From Planctomycetaceae bacterium UBA2671 (GTDB lineage Bacteria; Planctomycetota; Planctomycetia; Planctomycetales; Planctomycetaceae): a stretch of DNA of 64,000 nucleotides. Positions 8,464 through 17,423 of the stretch are shown here, in pieces. Made by a program: the position numbers and the translations under genes. The stretch lies in contig DEML01000009.1 of NCBI GenBank assembly GCA_002359185.1, forward strand, positions 124,311-188,310. Reading direction: 5' to 3'. Numbering within the stretch: position 1 is the first letter of the stretch; each line of letters begins with the position of its first letter. The notes under the pieces were generated by a model. That model had not been told where the DNA came from. It saw only the letters and a program-made list of their open reading frames with translations, and made no database searches.

Positions 8464-9219
8464 TTACCGGAAACGAAATCCGACGAGTTGGCCACGCATT
8501 CCCTGAAAGCGGATCGCGAATTCCGCGGTGACACTCCCCAAGCTGCCTTCGATTTCATAGTAAAGGTCGATCTGCTCAAGCCGTTCGTCTGGCAGGATTG
8601 TCAACTTGGCGAATTGAAATTTTCGAGTTCGGGAAGCCCCGACAACCTGCTCGACTTTTTCGAGATATTCACTCAAAATCTCTGCATTCAATTTTTCTGC
8701 AATCTGTGAATGCATGAGGGATAAACAGCGGTCATACTCCTGATTATCCAAAGCTGTCATAAATCGCTCGACTCGATCGCGATAGATTTTCAGACTGGTT
8801 GGCCGCTGAAACCAGTTCGCCAGTTCATCCGATTGCACCTCAAATGCAACAATCGAATCGTTCAAGACTGTAATCGCGACGCGAGCTGTCCCCTTAGTAA
8901 AGCTCACATTGGATGTGAATTCCTCACGATCACCAGCAATGATTGAGGTGGCAGGTAAAACAACCTCCACGCTTCCCAGCTTATACGCTACAGATTGTAA
9001 CCACGCTTCAAGAATTGGCGGGTCGATCTGCTCAGCTAGTTTGGGATGCATCAGATTGAGTAGACCTTCCGTCTCTCCGATTTGAACCGCGTTTAAAAAC
9101 TGGTCCAGTTTTTCTTCATCGACTTGAGCCTGTGCCTGAGCACCCAGGATGAACAGGATTGCAAAAAACGCGATGAGCTTACGGTGTGAACCATAAGATG
9201 ATGTGAATTTCGAATTCAT
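8464..9219 (-). CDS. Exported protein with two DUF3887-like repeats
   Basis: A 251-residue protein with a signal peptide (KLIAFFAILFILGAQAQAQ, about residues 14-32). The mature part is an internal duplication: FLNAVQIGETEGLLNLMHPKL with the following strands matches FMTALDNQEYDRCLSLMHSQI about 100 residues later. This size-and-pattern repeat resembles DUF3887/NTF2-like domains, where a helix-rich start precedes a beta sheet. The open frame reaches 9279, but the ATG at 9219 places the signal peptide at the N-terminus and is preferred. Function unknown; probably periplasmic. It is divergent from the PP2C gene at 9580. Confidence 0.75.
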   Translation of the reverse strand: MNSKFTSSYGSHRKLIAFFAILFILGAQAQAQVDEEKLDQFLNAVQIGETEGLLNLMHPKLAEQIDPPILEAWLQSVAYKLGSVEVVLPATSIIAGDREEFTSNVSFTKGTARVAITVLNDSIVAFEVQSDELANWFQRPTSLKIYRDRVERFMTALDNQEYDRCLSLMHSQIAEKLNAEILSEYLEKVEQVVGASRTRKFQFAKLTILPDERLEQIDLYYEIEGSLGSVTAEFAIRFQGMRGQLVGFRFR

Positions 9220-9579
9220 AATTGCTGCCTGCAAAATCGGAGTCGTTGGTCCGTCATGACTCATAAGATATAAAAACAATACTTAATAACGAGTACGAGC
9301 AAGATGTCGATCAGCCGATGAATTGCACCTGCGACTCCATTATCGTAGCCTGAAACCACGAATGACTAAAGCAAGTCAACCCCTTTGAACAACGGGTCAC
9401 TGAAAAACAATCGCAAGAGACCCCTTAAGACTGGCTCTGCTTCGTAGATTCTTCATAGAATTTAACATGGAATCATAAATCCTCATTTCTCTCGTCTTGT
9501 GTTCATCATTACCAGAAGAACGCAATGAGCACCATTAAAGCACTTCAGACGATTCCCGTCTATTGAGTTGAATACCGTT

Positions 9580-10854
9580 ATGCAATGGACTCCGAAATTT
9601 CAGTATGCCTCACGTTCCGACACCGGAATGAAGCGACTTAACAATGAGGATTGCTACGCGCTGACACTTTGTCCTGACGATAGCCAATGGTTCTCTCGCG
9701 GTCATCTGTTTGTCGTTGCCGATGGGATGGGGGGGCATGAAGTCGGGGAACTGGCCAGCAAAACCGCCATTGATACACTGCCCCACGTCTATTACAAGTC
9801 GGCTCACGAGCAACCAGCCGATGCTCTGCACGAAGCCATGCGGGAAGCCAATAGCGCGATTTACGAAATTGGAAATCATAATCGCGATTTCAAACGCATG
9901 GGAACAACCTGTTCTTCACTTGTTATCTGTGCTGATGGGTATCTGGTTGGTCATGTTGGCGACAGTCGTGTTTACCGTGTTCGCGATGAACGAATTGATC
10001 AGCTCTCTTTTGACCACACCGTTGCCTGGGAACAGAAACTGAGGCAAAGGCGTAATGCTCAACTCGAAAATGTCGATACGGAGAAATATGGCCATGTCCT
10101 GACCCGCTGCCTCGGTCCCGACCCAACGGTACGCGTCGATATTGAAGGACCGTTTCAATATCTGCCGGGCGATGTCTTCGTACTCTGTTCAGATGGTCTG
10201 ACAAAATATCTGAGCGACATCGAAATCGGTGTCTATGCCAAGAATATGCCCCCCAGTGAAGCCGCCAAATTGCTTGTCAATATGGCAAACCTGCGTGGAG
10301 GAGGCGATAACTGCACCGTCGTCATCGTACGGGTCAGCAAGCAGGATGGTGTGGTCAATTTACCTATTACAGCCGAATACCAACAGATTTCCACCTATTC
10401 AAAGTGGGCTCAACCCCTGTTGTTTCTGGCCACTTTCATTTGTGGAATCGGGGCAGGTGTCCTCTCGTATTTCCAACTGGCTATCCCCGCTGCGATGCTT
10501 GGATTTCTGGCGACTGGTCTACTCCTGTGGGGATTTTTAATTGGCCGACAGCGACAACGATTCGCAGAGGCTGATAATGATCTCGATTCTCCAGATGAGG
10601 CTTCCGCAACCGTTTTCTTTAGACCTTATCGCACAGCTGCCATTCGTCTTTCTCTTTCCACAGCCGACAAACTACGTGAATCCGCCACAAAGCTGGAAGC
10701 GACCGCAAAAGAAGGCAAATGGCAATGCAACTGGTCAAATTACGAAGCCACCGTTCAACAGGCCGAAGCCGCCATGCATGCCAAAAAATATCGGCAAGCC
10801 TTACTGGACTGGTCTAAAGCGATTGAAATCCTGTTTAGCGGGATGTCAAGATAA
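9580..10854 (+). CDS. PP2C-family protein phosphatase with C-terminal membrane segments
   Basis: A 424-residue metal-dependent Ser/Thr phosphatase that removes phosphate from proteins modified by Hanks-type kinases. PP2C motifs are complete: [12 protein letters not shown] (12-24), [12 protein letters not shown] (46-57), [29 protein letters not shown] and GGGDNCTVV. The catalytic domain ends near residue 255. Two membrane spans follow ([20 protein letters not shown] and [19 protein letters not shown]), then a helical tail ([20 protein letters not shown]) that looks like a TPR-type repeat. An upstream in-frame TTG at 9568 is possible, but the ATG is preferred. The GAF-like gene at 10900 follows and may be co-transcribed. 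A candidate kinase partner is at 32302-33825, with no linkage. Confidence 0.93.
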   Translation: MQWTPKFQYASRSDTGMKRLNNEDCYALTLCPDDSQWFSRGHLFVVADGMGGHEVGELASKTAIDTLPHVYYKSAHEQPADALHEAMREANSAIYEIGNHNRDFKRMGTTCSSLVICADGYLVGHVGDSRVYRVRDERIDQLSFDHTVAWEQKLRQRRNAQLENVDTEKYGHVLTRCLGPDPTVRVDIEGPFQYLPGDVFVLCSDGLTKYLSDIEIGVYAKNMPPSEAAKLLVNMANLRGGGDNCTVVIVRVSKQDGVVNLPITAEYQQISTYSKWAQPLLFLATFICGIGAGVLSYFQLAIPAAMLGFLATGLLLWGFLIGRQRQRFAEADNDLDSPDEASATVFFRPYRTAAIRLSLSTADKLRESATKLEATAKEGKWQCNWSNYEATVQQAEAAMHAKKYRQALLDWSKAIEILFSGMSR

Positions 10855-10899
10855 CCCTTTCCAAAGTTAATCATGAACCGTAAGTAAGCCCTATTCTCC

Positions 10900-11412
10900 A
10901 TGACAGACTCATCAAATCTCGAAGCTCTTGCTCAACAGCTTGCTCAGTTTTTGAGCAAGCCGGGAACTGAGCAATTCAAGTCCAGCCACCTGGAACAGGA
11001 ACTGGTTGATAGAACCTCTGCCTGGGCAGTAGGACTCTGGAAAAAAACAGAGACCGATTTGCACTTGATCTGTTTTGGCTACGCAAATGGATTTGATGAT
11101 CAGGTTGCAGATGATTTCCAAGCCGCAACCCTCAAGGTTTCGCTCGAACAGACTCAACTGGGCATCGTCAATGCGGTTGTCCATCAAAGGCCGGCTTTAG
11201 CACGTGTCGAAGAGCAGACTGGGGATTTAAGAAAATCAGCAGGCTGGCTGGATCGCTTCGGTGCCCGCTGTTCTTTGTCCTGTCCGATATCTGATCAATC
11301 TGGAGAGATCGTCGGTGTGCTGGCAGTTTCCTGGGCAGACGCCTGGAAGCAGGATGATGAGGTGCCGCAAAACTTGTTAAGTCTGGCCGGCAAGATTTCA
11401 GAGCATCTGTAA
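10900..11412 (+). CDS. GAF-like domain protein, 170 residues
   Basis: A soluble protein of 170 residues without signal or membrane segment. The central part (AWAVGLWKKTETDLHLICFG ... QTQLGIVNAVVHQRPALARVE ... FGARCSLSCPISDQSGEIVG) has the alternating strands and ending (SCPISDQSGEIVGVLAVSW) typical of GAF domains, which bind small ligands or mediate dimers in signalling proteins. No output domain is attached. It starts 45 bases after the PP2C phosphatase stop on the same strand, so a role as its sensor or partner is plausible. The GAF assignment is by pattern only. Confidence 0.65.
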   Translation: MTDSSNLEALAQQLAQFLSKPGTEQFKSSHLEQELVDRTSAWAVGLWKKTETDLHLICFGYANGFDDQVADDFQAATLKVSLEQTQLGIVNAVVHQRPALARVEEQTGDLRKSAGWLDRFGARCSLSCPISDQSGEIVGVLAVSWADAWKQDDEVPQNLLSLAGKISEHL

Positions 11413-11451
11413 TTCGGTATGTCACAATCCTCATAAGAAGTAGCATCGGTG

Positions 11452-11525
11452 GTGCCACGGCTCTGTGAGCCGTGCTATTTGAGCAAGATCATTAAAAGAT
11501 CGCACGGTTCACAGAGACGTGGCAC
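11452..11525. repeat. Paired palindromic repeat, family C (GTGCCACGGCTCTGTGAGCC)
   Basis: Hairpins at 11452-11475 and 11502-11525 face each other, matching in 22 of 24 positions. A second, longer copy with perfect 23-base ends is at 24852-24950. It lies between convergent genes ending at 11412 and 11547. Confidence 0.88.
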
Positions 11526-11546
11526 AATAATCTCACGCAATCTGGA

Positions 11547-12194
11547 TTAAGCCGCTTTCCGGCAGCAGAAGGCGACATCGCGAGCGAACAATTTGGGGAA
11601 CCACTCCGCTTTCTTGCCACCTTTGACGGAAACAACCTGCTCGATGTCCAGATACTCTTTGAAGAATGCGAGAAGGTCATCGTATTTGAAGAACTGCACG
11701 TGAGTTGGATCGCCGTTCATCCACAATTTTCGCCCACGCACAACCTGCCAGCGATCTTTCAGGTGATACGCCAGCGGAATACTTCCTACCAGCATCCCAC
11801 CCGGCTTAAGAATCCGCTGAATTTCGCCGAATGTGATTTTCGGATAGGGCAGATGCTCAAGAACTTCCGCCAGAACAATCACATCAAAGCTCGAATCCTC
11901 GAATGGCAGAGCTTCATTGAGGTTGACCTCAATGGTATCAACACCCAATTCACGCTCTGCGATCGCCATTGCGGAGGTGTCAATATCGCCAATAACGACC
12001 TGATTTCCTGGTGCAAAATGGCGAGTGAGTGTGCCATCGCGTCCGCCAAGATCCAGAATTGTTTTCCCGGTTCCAATCCATTTGCAAAACCACTCTGCTC
12101 GGATGTCTTCAATAAACGACTTTCCGAGTCGGTCCCCACGTTCGTGATGCTGGGTATAAACCTCGCCAAGGCTGGTTGGATGCTTTTCGGACAT
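11547..12194 (-). CDS. Class I SAM-dependent methyltransferase
   Basis: A 215-residue methyltransferase of the Methyltransf_11 type. The SAM-binding motif I is ILDLGGRDGTLTRHFA, motif II is VVIGDIDTSAMAIAE, followed by FDVIVLAEVLEHLPYPK and the strand RILKPGGMLVGSIPL. The His/Tyr-rich segment DPTHVQFFKYDDLLAFF is common in sugar- and lipid-modifying members, but no substrate can be assigned. Start 12194 (MSEKHPTS) is preferred over the ATG four codons earlier because GAGAA precedes it. It is divergent from amtB, whose regulatory region starts about 240 bases away. There is no operon partner. Confidence 0.85.
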   Translation of the reverse strand: MSEKHPTSLGEVYTQHHERGDRLGKSFIEDIRAEWFCKWIGTGKTILDLGGRDGTLTRHFAPGNQVVIGDIDTSAMAIAERELGVDTIEVNLNEALPFEDSSFDVIVLAEVLEHLPYPKITFGEIQRILKPGGMLVGSIPLAYHLKDRWQVVRGRKLWMNGDPTHVQFFKYDDLLAFFKEYLDIEQVVSVKGGKKAEWFPKLFARDVAFCCRKAA

Positions 12195-12429
12195 GACTGT
12201 TCTCATTTTTCGAAGATGCGAAGGGAATTCATACGGTGGATTAGCTAGTCGCCTATGCCCCTATCACTCTTGAGAGGCATATCAGATTAATTTTCAGGCG
12301 AAGCCTATTGAAAGTCTCAAAAGAGAGCTAGACCGATTTTACTTGCGGATGTTGCATAAACACCCTCTTATCCTAAGTGTCTATTCAATTTCATAAAACC
12401 CAATGTTTAGCAGATACATTCGCCCAAAG

Positions 12430-12479
12430 TGCATTAAAGATGTGCAACCTGCTGACAAATCATGCTCGAACTTGGTGCA
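12430..12479 (+). promoter_or_regulatory. Two NtrC-like enhancer sites upstream of amtB
   Basis: Two 17-base sites resemble the NtrC site TGCACYAWAWTGGTGCA. TGCATTAAAGATGTGCA (12430-12446) matches in 13 of 17 positions, TGCTCGAACTTGGTGCA (12463-12479) in 14 of 17. Their centres are 33 bases apart, about three helical turns. They lie about 152 and 119 bases upstream of the inferred transcription start, close to the spacing known for Escherichia coli glnAp2 (about -140 and -108). Binding is inferred. Confidence 0.6.
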
Positions 12480-12563
12480 ATCCAGCGAAAATCACGGATT
12501 TAAATTGCTGAAACACTACGAATGTAGGGATTTGACGGACATCAGTCTCCCGCTTGTGCCAAT

Positions 12564-12579
12564 TGGCGCAGCAATTGCA
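12564..12579 (+). promoter_or_regulatory. Candidate sigma-54 promoter for amtB
   Basis: TGGCGCAGCAATTGCA matches the sigma-54 pattern TGGCACG-N4-TTGCA, with GG at 12565-12566 and GC at 12577-12578, exactly 10 bases apart. The inferred transcription start is near 12590, giving a leader of about 170 bases before the amtB ATG. The NtrC-like sites upstream support nitrogen control. Confidence 0.75.
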
Positions 12580-12621
12580 TAAGTTACATTATCGACACCG
12601 TGTTGATGTACGCTCCATCTA

Positions 12622-12722
12622 GAAATCTCATTGGGAGATTTCAAACCACACGGCAAGCACTTCTGATTTCTATGAATCCATTGAGCTTTGCCACCGGGAA
12701 TAACTATAGCGACAGTCGCTAT
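12622..12722 (+). promoter_or_regulatory. Two hairpins in the amtB leader
   Basis: GAAATCTC / GAGATTTC (12622-12642) and the near-palindrome ATAGCGAC / GTCGCTAT (12706-12722) lie in the inferred amtB 5' leader. The second is 38 bases before the start codon and could be an operator or affect translation. No T runs follow, so they are not terminators. Confidence 0.4.
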
Positions 12723-12760
12723 TTGTAGTTTATCAGCTTTGTTAGTGAGAAAGAGAACGA

Positions 12761-14248
12761 ATGAATTTTCCGAGAATGTTACCCGCGTTCGATAACATCC
12801 CTTTATTAATGAAATCATCGCTGCTGATGCTGCTGTTGATTGGATGTTTAACCTGCACCTCAACCACCTACGCCTTCCAGCCAGATCCCGAAGGTACGAC
12901 GACCGAGACTGCTGAGGAAGAAGTTGTCGCCGAGGAAGAAGTTGTCGAAGAAACAGAAAGTACAGAACTCGTTACAGCAATCGTTGACGGAGATGCCAAC
13001 ATTCTGTGGACCTGTATTGCAGCCTTCCTGGTCTTCTTTATGCAGGCAGGCTTTGCATTAGTCGAAGCTGGTTTCACACGTTCTAAGAACTGTGTGAATA
13101 TCATTATGAAGAACCTGCTCGATTTCAGTATTGGTTCGATCACATTCTGGGCAGTTGGCTTCGGACTAATGTTTGGAACGACATCTGGGTGGATTGGAAC
13201 AGACAGCTTTTTCGTGAGTGGCCTGGACAGTTCAAATACTGTCGTTCCTGGCTATCTTGCCTTCCTGATCTTCCAGACGGTATTCGCAGCAACAGCAGCG
13301 ACTATCGTTTCCGGGGCAATGGCTGAACGAACCAAATTTTCTTCTTATATACTGTACTCCATTGCGATCACAGCCATCGTTTATCCAGTCTCGGGTGGCT
13401 GGGCTTGGAACGGACTGAATGGTGCAACAGGGTCAGGTTGGCTTGAGAATCTCGAAGTTCCGTTCATGGACTTTGCAGGATCCACTGTCGTCCACTCACT
13501 GGGTGGTTGGGCTGCATTGGCCGGTGCGATTGTACTTGGACCACGAAAAGGGAAGTATGCTGCAGATGGTACAGTCACTCCTATTATGGGTCACTCGATG
13601 CCACTAGCCGCCCTCGGTGTCTTTATCCTCTGGTTGGGTTGGTTCGGATTTAATCCAGGTTCAACAACGTCAATTGATGGAGGTGGATTGGCTACAATCG
13701 CCGTCACAACAAATATGTCTGCGGTCGGGGGAGTAGTTTCTGCAATGATTCTTTCATGGGTCATGTTTGGCAAACCTGACGTCAGTTTTGCACTGAATGG
13801 TGCACTGGCAGGTCTCGTCTCGATTACAGCTCCTTGTGCGAACGTGAGCCCACTTTCAGCTTTGATTATTGGTCTTATTGGCGGTGTGGTTTGCGTGCTG
13901 TCTGTGGTCATGTTTGATAAGATTAAAGTCGATGACCCGGTGGGTGCCATCTCTGTACACGGAGTATGTGGAGCGTGGGGAACACTCTCTTGTGGCCTAT
14001 TCGCCGAAGAAGCTTTTGGTGGAGTTAATGGTCTGCTGTTTGGCGGCGGCGTAAGTCAGTTGATCACACAGCTAATCGGAATCGGAGCTTTCTTCGCTTG
14101 GGGATTCGGAGCTTCCCTAATCATCTTCCTGATTATCAAAGTGACTGTCGGACTTCGAGCATCCGAAGAAGAAGAATTGCGTGGACTGGACATTACCGAG
14201 CATGGCATGGCGGCCTATCCTTACCTGCAAAGCCTGGAATCCGCTTAA
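12761..14248 (+). CDS. amtB: Ammonium transporter
   Basis: A 495-residue Amt-family channel for ammonium uptake. A signal peptide (LLMLLLIGCLTCTSTTYA) is followed by an acidic linker rich in Glu and Val (AEEEVVAEEEVVEE), then the eleven-span Amt core beginning ILWTCIAAFLVFFMQAGFAL. Family features include GFTRSKNCVNIIMKN, AMAERTKF, DFAGSTVVHSLGGWAALAGA with the pore His, and HGVCGAWGTLSCG with the second pore His. The C-terminal cytoplasmic tail GLDITEHGMAAYP is the segment that P-II proteins contact. A later ATG at 12809 is possible. A sigma-54-type promoter and NtrC-like sites precede it; a P-II gene follows, the standard amtB-glnK pairing. Function is highly confident. Confidence 0.96.
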   Translation: MNFPRMLPAFDNIPLLMKSSLLMLLLIGCLTCTSTTYAFQPDPEGTTTETAEEEVVAEEEVVEETESTELVTAIVDGDANILWTCIAAFLVFFMQAGFALVEAGFTRSKNCVNIIMKNLLDFSIGSITFWAVGFGLMFGTTSGWIGTDSFFVSGLDSSNTVVPGYLAFLIFQTVFAATAATIVSGAMAERTKFSSYILYSIAITAIVYPVSGGWAWNGLNGATGSGWLENLEVPFMDFAGSTVVHSLGGWAALAGAIVLGPRKGKYAADGTVTPIMGHSMPLAALGVFILWLGWFGFNPGSTTSIDGGGLATIAVTTNMSAVGGVVSAMILSWVMFGKPDVSFALNGALAGLVSITAPCANVSPLSALIIGLIGGVVCVLSVVMFDKIKVDDPVGAISVHGVCGAWGTLSCGLFAEEAFGGVNGLLFGGGVSQLITQLIGIGAFFAWGFGASLIIFLIIKVTVGLRASEEEELRGLDITEHGMAAYPYLQSLESA

Positions 14249-14262
14249 TGCTCTTTTGAGTG

Positions 14263-14303
14263 CCGTTGGGATCAAGTCCCTGTGGTTTGATCCCAACGGT
14301 TTT
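14263..14303 (+). terminator. Rho-independent terminator between amtB and the P-II gene
   Basis: Perfect 13-base stem CCGTTGGGATCAA / TTGATCCCAACGG (14263-14275 and 14287-14299) followed by TTTT. It separates amtB from the P-II gene, so read-through or a separate promoter would be needed for the latter. Confidence 0.88.
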
Positions 14304-14354
14304 ATGATTATGATAAGAGTTCAATTACCACCAAACTTGTTTGTCCAAGTCTGA

Positions 14355-14723
<369 letters not shown>

Positions 14724-14868
14724 AGCATTCTGCTCTACCGGGGGCAGTCGCATGTTCGTCATCAGACTGCCCTGTTAGAGTTTGCTCCTGCAGATCGCCT
14801 TTAGTTGTGGAGAACAACTGAAAATCTTCGTCATGACGACGAACGTAAGCGTCTGGATGATGCACAGC

Positions 14869-14908
14869 AAGAAGGGACCACCTGTTTTAGGTTGGTCCCT
14901 TCTTTTTT
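14869..14908 (+). terminator. Rho-independent terminator downstream of the P-II gene
   Basis: Stem AAGAAGGGACCA with TGGTCCCTTCTT and a T run follow 146 bases after the P-II stop. The stem is extended by CCT/AGG with one bulge. Confidence 0.85.
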
Positions 14909-14941
14909 ATTTGATGTTGTTTTAGAAATGATTAATTCATT

Positions 14942-15011
14942 ACAAGCACGAATGCACACGGATAAGCACGGATGACTGTTATCTGCGTTGATCCGCGTCC
15001 ATCTGCGGTTC
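14942..15011. repeat. Palindromic repeat, family E (ATCTGCGTT...ATCTGCGGTT)
   Basis: Degenerate inverted repeats containing ACACGGATAAGCACGGATG and ATCTGCGTTGATCCGCGTCC, related to the compact copy at 23476-23525. The 14724-15154 gap otherwise holds the P-II terminator (14869) and a small GCCACGGTAACGCCGTGGC hairpin near 15118; no gene was seen there. Confidence 0.7.
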
Positions 15012-15154
15012 TTATAATGGCAAGACTTCAGCAGATCGGAGAATTCTGCCCGTGATTGAAACAATTTGTGATCTTGAGTAGTCTCAATGCGTTACTGATC
15101 AGAAGTAGATTATCGAGCCACGGTAACGCCGTGGCTTTTATCATTGAATGAGAA

Positions 15155-16558
15155 ATGATGACAACCAAAAACCCGGCTCCCAAATCCAATTCCGGCTGGC
15201 ATCGCTTGTTGCATCCCTGGTTTGTGATCCCCGTGATGATTGTCGTGCTGCTGATCGCCGCTCCGTTTATGTATCGCAGCTACAAACTCTCACTCATTTC
15301 CGATCCCGGGGAGCCGTTTGATGTCGCGGCATTTATATCTGAGCATACCGTTCCAGATTCCGATAATGCCCTCGCCCCCTTTCGAAATGCCCATGCACTA
15401 CTGACAACACCAACGGGGGATATCGATACCTCCATCGGCACTGACCTGTGGGATGGCGTTGCCATTGATGAGAAAATGCAATCGGCAATCGACTATGTCA
15501 AAGATAATGAAGCAGCACAGATCGCTTGGGAAAAGGCCAGTCATATGCCCGATTTCTCTGAAGTACGTCCCACGGCAATCGATTACAACTCTTTGCTGGA
15601 AACTACACAAAATACTCGTGAGTTCGCCAGAATGTGTGTCATCCGCGCCTGGATTGCCTCTGAAAATGGGAATGATGCTGAAGCTGCGAAGTGGCTGTTA
15701 TGCAATTTGCGCACCTCACGACTCGTCGAACTTCATGGATGTATAATTAATCGGCTCGTCGGTATCGCACTTCACAATATGTCGAGTGAAACCATTGTCA
15801 AATGGCTTGACCGGCAGCAATTATCGCAATCGGAACTGGAACAGTTTCTGAATGAGGTGCAAGCGATCCAGCAGATGACACCACCCATTTCCGATCACAT
15901 CAAAATGGAATATTTAATGGTGTTGCATTCAGAAGAGATCTTGCAGGGAGAAGTCTTTCCCAGCTCGACTCCGGGTGCAGCCAAAGCCGTTTTGCCCTGG
16001 GCATTCTATTTCCAAGGTGAGCCAGAATTACTGTTTCGTGTGTACGGACATTGTGTCTCCAATAATCTGAGATACGTCGACCTCCCAAAATACAAAAGAC
16101 CATCACGTTCTTCACACGGCAGCAATATCTGTTATTTATTTGAGAAACCAATTACAGAATCAACTCATCCGTCGAATTTGTCTCCTGAAAAAATCGAACT
16201 GGCGGCTGAATCTTCTGTCCTCTTTCAACTTGCCTACTATCAAACCGGCAGTTTTTTGGAAGCGGTCGATCTGGAAAATATGCGGATACGTTTGCTGGAG
16301 ACGGCGATCCAACTGGAAATCTATCGAAAAGCAAATGGCGAATTTCCAGACACGCTCTCTCAGGTTTTCACCTCAACAGATCAACTCCCTATCGATGATC
16401 TCGACGCAAAGGGAGCCATTTTGAACTATGTCAAAGAAGGCCCCCTGCACTACCGGTTGTGGAGTGTTGGCGCGGATGGGATTGATTCTGGTGGTGTCAA
16501 TTTGACGCTGGATCGAGATGCAGTTGATCTGGGGATTGAGATGATTCGCAAGCCGTAG
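15155..16558 (+). CDS. Membrane-anchored protein of unknown function, 467 residues
   Basis: A 467-residue protein with one N-terminal membrane helix (FVIPVMIVVLLIAAPFMY, about residues 23-40) and a large probably periplasmic domain. The middle is helical, with EKASHMPDFSEVRPTAIDY and AIQLEIYRKANGEFPDTLSQV. The extreme C-terminus, GPLHYRLWSVGADGIDSGGV, resembles the end of many planctomycete exported proteins and the C-terminal strand region of pseudopilin-type proteins, although there is no prepilin N-terminus here. It stands alone, facing a convergent AT-rich gene 17 bases away. I do not recognise a characterised family. Confidence 0.8.
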   Translation: MMTTKNPAPKSNSGWHRLLHPWFVIPVMIVVLLIAAPFMYRSYKLSLISDPGEPFDVAAFISEHTVPDSDNALAPFRNAHALLTTPTGDIDTSIGTDLWDGVAIDEKMQSAIDYVKDNEAAQIAWEKASHMPDFSEVRPTAIDYNSLLETTQNTREFARMCVIRAWIASENGNDAEAAKWLLCNLRTSRLVELHGCIINRLVGIALHNMSSETIVKWLDRQQLSQSELEQFLNEVQAIQQMTPPISDHIKMEYLMVLHSEEILQGEVFPSSTPGAAKAVLPWAFYFQGEPELLFRVYGHCVSNNLRYVDLPKYKRPSRSSHGSNICYLFEKPITESTHPSNLSPEKIELAAESSVLFQLAYYQTGSFLEAVDLENMRIRLLETAIQLEIYRKANGEFPDTLSQVFTSTDQLPIDDLDAKGAILNYVKEGPLHYRLWSVGADGIDSGGVNLTLDRDAVDLGIEMIRKP

Positions 16559-16575
16559 GTCAAAATGTGCCAGAA

Positions 16576-17304
16576 CTAATGTTTCGCATCAAAATATTGG
16601 TTAGTTACATTATTTGAATCTTGAAAATTCCTTCGTTCAAAATATTTAATCGTATCTCTCACGAAACATTCCAATCTAAAGTTACTATTTGTATTGAATG
16701 TGGGTAATACTTTCCCTTCTTTCAGTAGTTCCCGTCCGTCTGAACAAATAAATTTACGATTGAACTTCGAATTCACCCAATGAGCTAGAGAATTCCATTT
16801 TAATTTTAACCAGTAAAATCTTTGCCAAATTCGAATTTCCCATACAAGGAAATCTTGTGAGTAGATTCTTATTCTAGCATTACGTTTTCGAGGATGATTC
16901 AATTTTCGAATTAATTTTAAACCATAGTCATGATTTTCATCAAAATCGTATGATCTTAAAGAGTAAGCACCGACCATTCCTTGTTGAAACACAGCGTCAT
17001 TATGAACTTCCCTATAAGGTTTTTTGTGCTGAACTTGCCTAAATTCGATTTGATATAAATCTCCATCTTCACAGTCAAAGCATAACCACACTTTAACATC
17101 ATGAAGTGGAATACCGAGATTGCGAATTAAAATATCTAAATGATTGAAAAAATCCAGGTTTGGAACTTCAACAGTAGATGTTGCACCACCTGAAACACTT
17201 AAAAGTTTTAACCAAATGCAACATGATGCTCGGTAGGCAACTGCCGCCACTGTAAGTGCAATTAAAGCAAGTAATGTCGCGGCTGGATCTATCGATAAAC
17301 TCAT
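16576..17304 (-). CDS. AT-rich gene of unknown function, one membrane segment
   Basis: A 242-residue protein that begins with a hydrophobic helix (AATLLALIALTVAAVAYRASC), then a mixed soluble domain with WLCFDCEDGDLYQIEFRQ, LKLIRKLNHPRKRNARIRIY and a basic stretch around FYWLKLKWNSLAHW. The coding sequence and flanks (17305-17423) are visibly AT-richer than neighbouring genes and use codons such as AAT, ATT and TTA freely. This may mark transfer or weak selection. The sequence reads as a full gene with a good ATG after GGGAGGTATCAA. No family recognised. Confidence 0.65.
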   Translation of the reverse strand: MSLSIDPAATLLALIALTVAAVAYRASCCIWLKLLSVSGGATSTVEVPNLDFFNHLDILIRNLGIPLHDVKVWLCFDCEDGDLYQIEFRQVQHKKPYREVHNDAVFQQGMVGAYSLRSYDFDENHDYGLKLIRKLNHPRKRNARIRIYSQDFLVWEIRIWQRFYWLKLKWNSLAHWVNSKFNRKFICSDGRELLKEGKVLPTFNTNSNFRLECFVRDTIKYFERRNFQDSNNVTNQYFDAKH

Positions 17305-17423
17305 TTGATACCTCCCTGAAATAATTTTTAATAGACAACGATCTTATAGAAGATTGGATCATAAGATCATTAAAATATTTGGGGAGAAAATCAAAAATTT
17401 TTTATTGAAATACTATCTCAACC

